A stretch of 64,000 bases of DNA. It comes from Spirulina major PCC 6313 (lineage in GTDB: Bacteria > Cyanobacteriota > Cyanobacteriia > Cyanobacteriales > Spirulinaceae). The first letter of the stretch is position 1. Every line of letters starts with the position of its first letter. The stretch is from the NCBI RefSeq assembly GCF_001890765.1, contig NZ_KV878783.1, forward strand, positions 2,627,840 through 2,691,839. The letters are read 5' to 3'. Positions 62,549 through 64,000 of this stretch are shown here, one piece after another. The position numbers and the translations under genes are program-made. The notes under the pieces were generated by a model. The model ran no database searches and was not told the origin of the DNA. It was given only the letters and a program-made list of their open reading frames with translations.

Positions 62549-62994
62549 GGTGAATCGGCGTGATAGGGAAAGATTATTGCTTATTTTAGCGTGGGAGATT
62601 CGGGGCTACGCTAAACTGTAGCGTAGATCATTTTTTCGTTCAGGGAATGAAATCCTTTGGCTCGGAGGTGCGAGGAGTTTCGTGTTCGAGAACGGTGCGA
62701 TCGCACCTTGGCCGATTCATCCAGATCGCCCGTGAGCACCCTAATCGAGTCCCTCTGCTCCCATCTAAATCGCCCTTCCTCACGGTCTGACTCTGGTGAT
62801 TATCCTTCGGTTCCTAGCAAATTCACCGTGATGACCGCCGCCACATCATCCACCCCAGCGGGGCCAATCCTCCACCCCCAGCCACCTATTGTCCCATGAC
62901 CAAACGCCTCCCCAGCCTTGAACTCCCCCCATCCGACACACCCCCATCGCTCGACTTTTTAGGAATAGTGAGTGTCATGCATGGGGAAATCTGT
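62549..62994. other. 446-bp spacer, no gene recognised
   Basis: Contains an 8-bp inverted repeat CTACGCTA-AACTG-TAGCGTAG at 62606-62626. A plus-strand frame at 62657-62899 (80 codons) has a composition unlike protein and no ribosome-binding site and is not called. No RNA gene seen. Confidence 0.5.
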
Positions 62995-63225
62995 CTAGAG
63001 TTCAGGAATATGTTCGTTTTCGTATTGTTCAATTAACAGACTAATAATTTCCATCAATGAAGCCAGGGGATGTTGTTCATCTTCCTCGACTTCATCGATG
63101 AGTTGATCGAGCCAATCAACTAGATTTTGGTACTCGTCCTCATTCGAGGGGGTCTCTAATGCGTTAGCAAAAGGCTGCCACAATTTTTGTGCTTCAGGAA
63201 TAGTTAGCATCATCATGGCTTCCAT
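62995..63225 (-). CDS. HigA-N-like small acidic protein
   Basis: 76 aa with several possible ATG starts (63225, 63216, 63213, 63210). The sequence YQNLVDWLDQLIDEVEEDEQHPLASLMEIISLLIEQYENEHIPEL resembles the N-terminal helical part of HigA-type antitoxins, which continue with a helix-turn-helix after ExxH-P. Here the frame stops at that point and the downstream DNA does not resume an HTH, so it is either a truncated antitoxin or an independent small family. No higB-type toxin is next to it. Confidence 0.6.
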   Translation of the reverse strand: MEAMMMLTIPEAQKLWQPFANALETPSNEDEYQNLVDWLDQLIDEVEEDEQHPLASLMEIISLLIEQYENEHIPEL

Positions 63226-63419
63226 TTACCTCGATACATATTCAGCATAGGTGAAGACGTGTCTAGGGAAACCGGATGAGGCGCGATCGCACCCTCCCCC
63301 CGGAGATCGCCCAACGGAGGAACAGGGTCAAAGATCCGATTTTGGGTTGAGGGGCTGAAGATCCGGGAAAACAAATTGTTACAATATATTTCAATCCTTA
63401 ATGCGCACCGGTAGAACCC

Positions 63420-64000
63420 ATGGCTGAGGCTTCCCTTTCATCCCTTCAAGAACAATTCACCGTCCCAAGCGATCAAGACCCCATGCGGCGCGAGATTGGG
63501 CATTACGATCCCGACGCGATCATGTCCTATTACCGCCAGCGACCGTTCCAGGTGTTGGGGCGACTGTGGGATATCTTGGTTCCTTTCCTCTGGTTTGGGG
63601 TGCTGTTGTGGTGGGATAAGGTAACCGGATCGGCGCAGAACAAGAAACGCCGTCGAGCGGTGCAACTGCGCGACACCATCACTAAATTAGGGCCGACCTA
63701 TATCAAAGTGGGGCAAGCTCTCTCGACGCGCCCCGACCTCGTGCCGACGATTTATATGGAGGAGTTGGCGCGGTTACAGGATCAATTACCGCCCTTTGAT
63801 AATGCGATCGCCTATCAATTTATCGAAGAAGAATTAGGCGATCGCCCCGAAGCCATCTACGCCGAACTCTCCCCCAAACCCGTCGCCGCCGCCTCCCTCG
63901 GCCAAGTCTACAAAGGCAAGCTCAAAACCGGCGAAACCGTCGCCGTCAAAGTCCAACGCCCCGACCTTCTGCGCTGCATCACCCTCGATGTCTACATCAT
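63420..64000 (+). CDS. ABC1/AarF (UbiB-like) kinase family protein (3' end outside window)
   Basis: 193 codons visible, from ATG 63420 to the window edge. The early part (YDPDAIMSYYRQRPFQVLGRLWDILVPF) and the ABC1 signature LGPTYIKVGQALSTRPDLVP (KxGQ motif), then ASLGQVYKGKL (Ala-rich loop) and VAVKVQRPDL (ATP-binding Lys), identify the family. ABC1 proteins are atypical kinases/ATPases linked to quinone metabolism and, in plastids, plastoglobules. A short hydrophobic stretch (VPFLWFGVLLWW) may contact membrane. Complete in this window apart from the missing 3' portion. Confidence 0.92.
   Translation, partial: MAEASLSSLQEQFTVPSDQDPMRREIGHYDPDAIMSYYRQRPFQVLGRLWDILVPFLWFGVLLWWDKVTGSAQNKKRRRAVQLRDTITKLGPTYIKVGQALSTRPDLVPTIYMEELARLQDQLPPFDNAIAYQFIEEELGDRPEAIYAELSPKPVAAASLGQVYKGKLKTGETVAVKVQRPDLLRCITLDVYI

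Noticed and set aside
62657-62899. 80-codon plus-strand frame in a spacer
   Set aside because: Ser/Pro/Arg-rich, no RBS, no recognisable family; treated as non-coding.
1-64000. CRISPR array
   Set aside because: No regularly spaced direct repeats were seen; the repeated motifs are isolated palindromes.

Overview
The window is chromosomal DNA of a cyanobacterium. Support comes from the very frequent HIP1 octamer GCGATCGC in coding and non-coding DNA and from genes found only or mainly in that phylum: the phycobiliprotein lyase CpcT, PSII assembly factor Psb28 (Psb28-2-like), cytochrome b6f subunit PetM, NdhB, the proton-extrusion protein PcxA, plant-type D-glycerate 3-kinase, an SpkB-like kinase with pentapeptide repeats, DUF4278 and UPF0182. 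Base composition is moderately GC-rich. I do not assign a genus. No rRNA, tRNA, CRISPR array, transposase or prophage was recognised; this is a normal core/flexible mixture rather than an island.

Layout. 1-9.4 kb: 3' part of a GGDEF-EAL gene, cpcT, a phytase-like lipoprotein, map, a GNAT-like protein, then an ABC-2 permease translationally coupled to UPF0182, and a rhodanese. 9.4-15.3 kb: hrcA, two DUF4278 genes, a VOC protein, a membrane protein, gatD, an Rre1/Ycf29-like regulator and a free-standing CZB zinc protein. 15.3-23.2 kb: rarD, a tandem pair of orphan ParA-type ATPases, two M20 amidohydrolases and a histidine kinase with two cyanobacteriochrome-like GAF domains. 23.8-30.9 kb: SAM methyltransferase coupled to an NDP-sugar synthase, scpA, a KTSC protein, a DUF697-type GTPase and pheT. 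31.4-38.8 kb: an SpkB-like kinase, a TPR protein, fructosamine kinase, clpP, a membrane-anchored GTPase, pfkA and a GGCT-like protein. 38.9-47.1 kb: two glycosyltransferases, DUF2993 and GerMN envelope proteins, a secreted beta-barrel/CHAT protease pair, a TIGR01777 epimerase, psb28 and petM, the last a 37-residue gene found by direct reading. 47.2-64 kb: pdxA, glycerate kinase, pcxA, an AIPR-family defence-like protein, sodN-sodX, an M15 peptidase with four internal repeats, ndhB, amiC, a MalK/UgpC-type ATPase, an alpha-E protein, an HD phosphohydrolase, a HigA-N-like small protein and the 5' part of an ABC1/UbiB kinase.

Most genes are single or in pairs. The clearest functional units are sodN plus its maturation protease sodX (with a terminator between them), the barrel-CHAT pair, UPF0182-ABC permease, NDP-sugar synthase-methyltransferase and the ParA pair. 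Many convergent genes overlap at their 3' ends. The spacers carry families of short palindromes, including a perfect AAGGGGCTTAAGCCCCTT element and a 34-bp perfect palindrome centred on HIP1. The best leads for new biology are the ParA pair without ParB/McdB, the secreted CHAT plus barrel operon, the AIPR gene with a nuclease-like N-terminus, the GAF-GAF kinase with Cys-His dyads, and the repeat-M15 peptidase.
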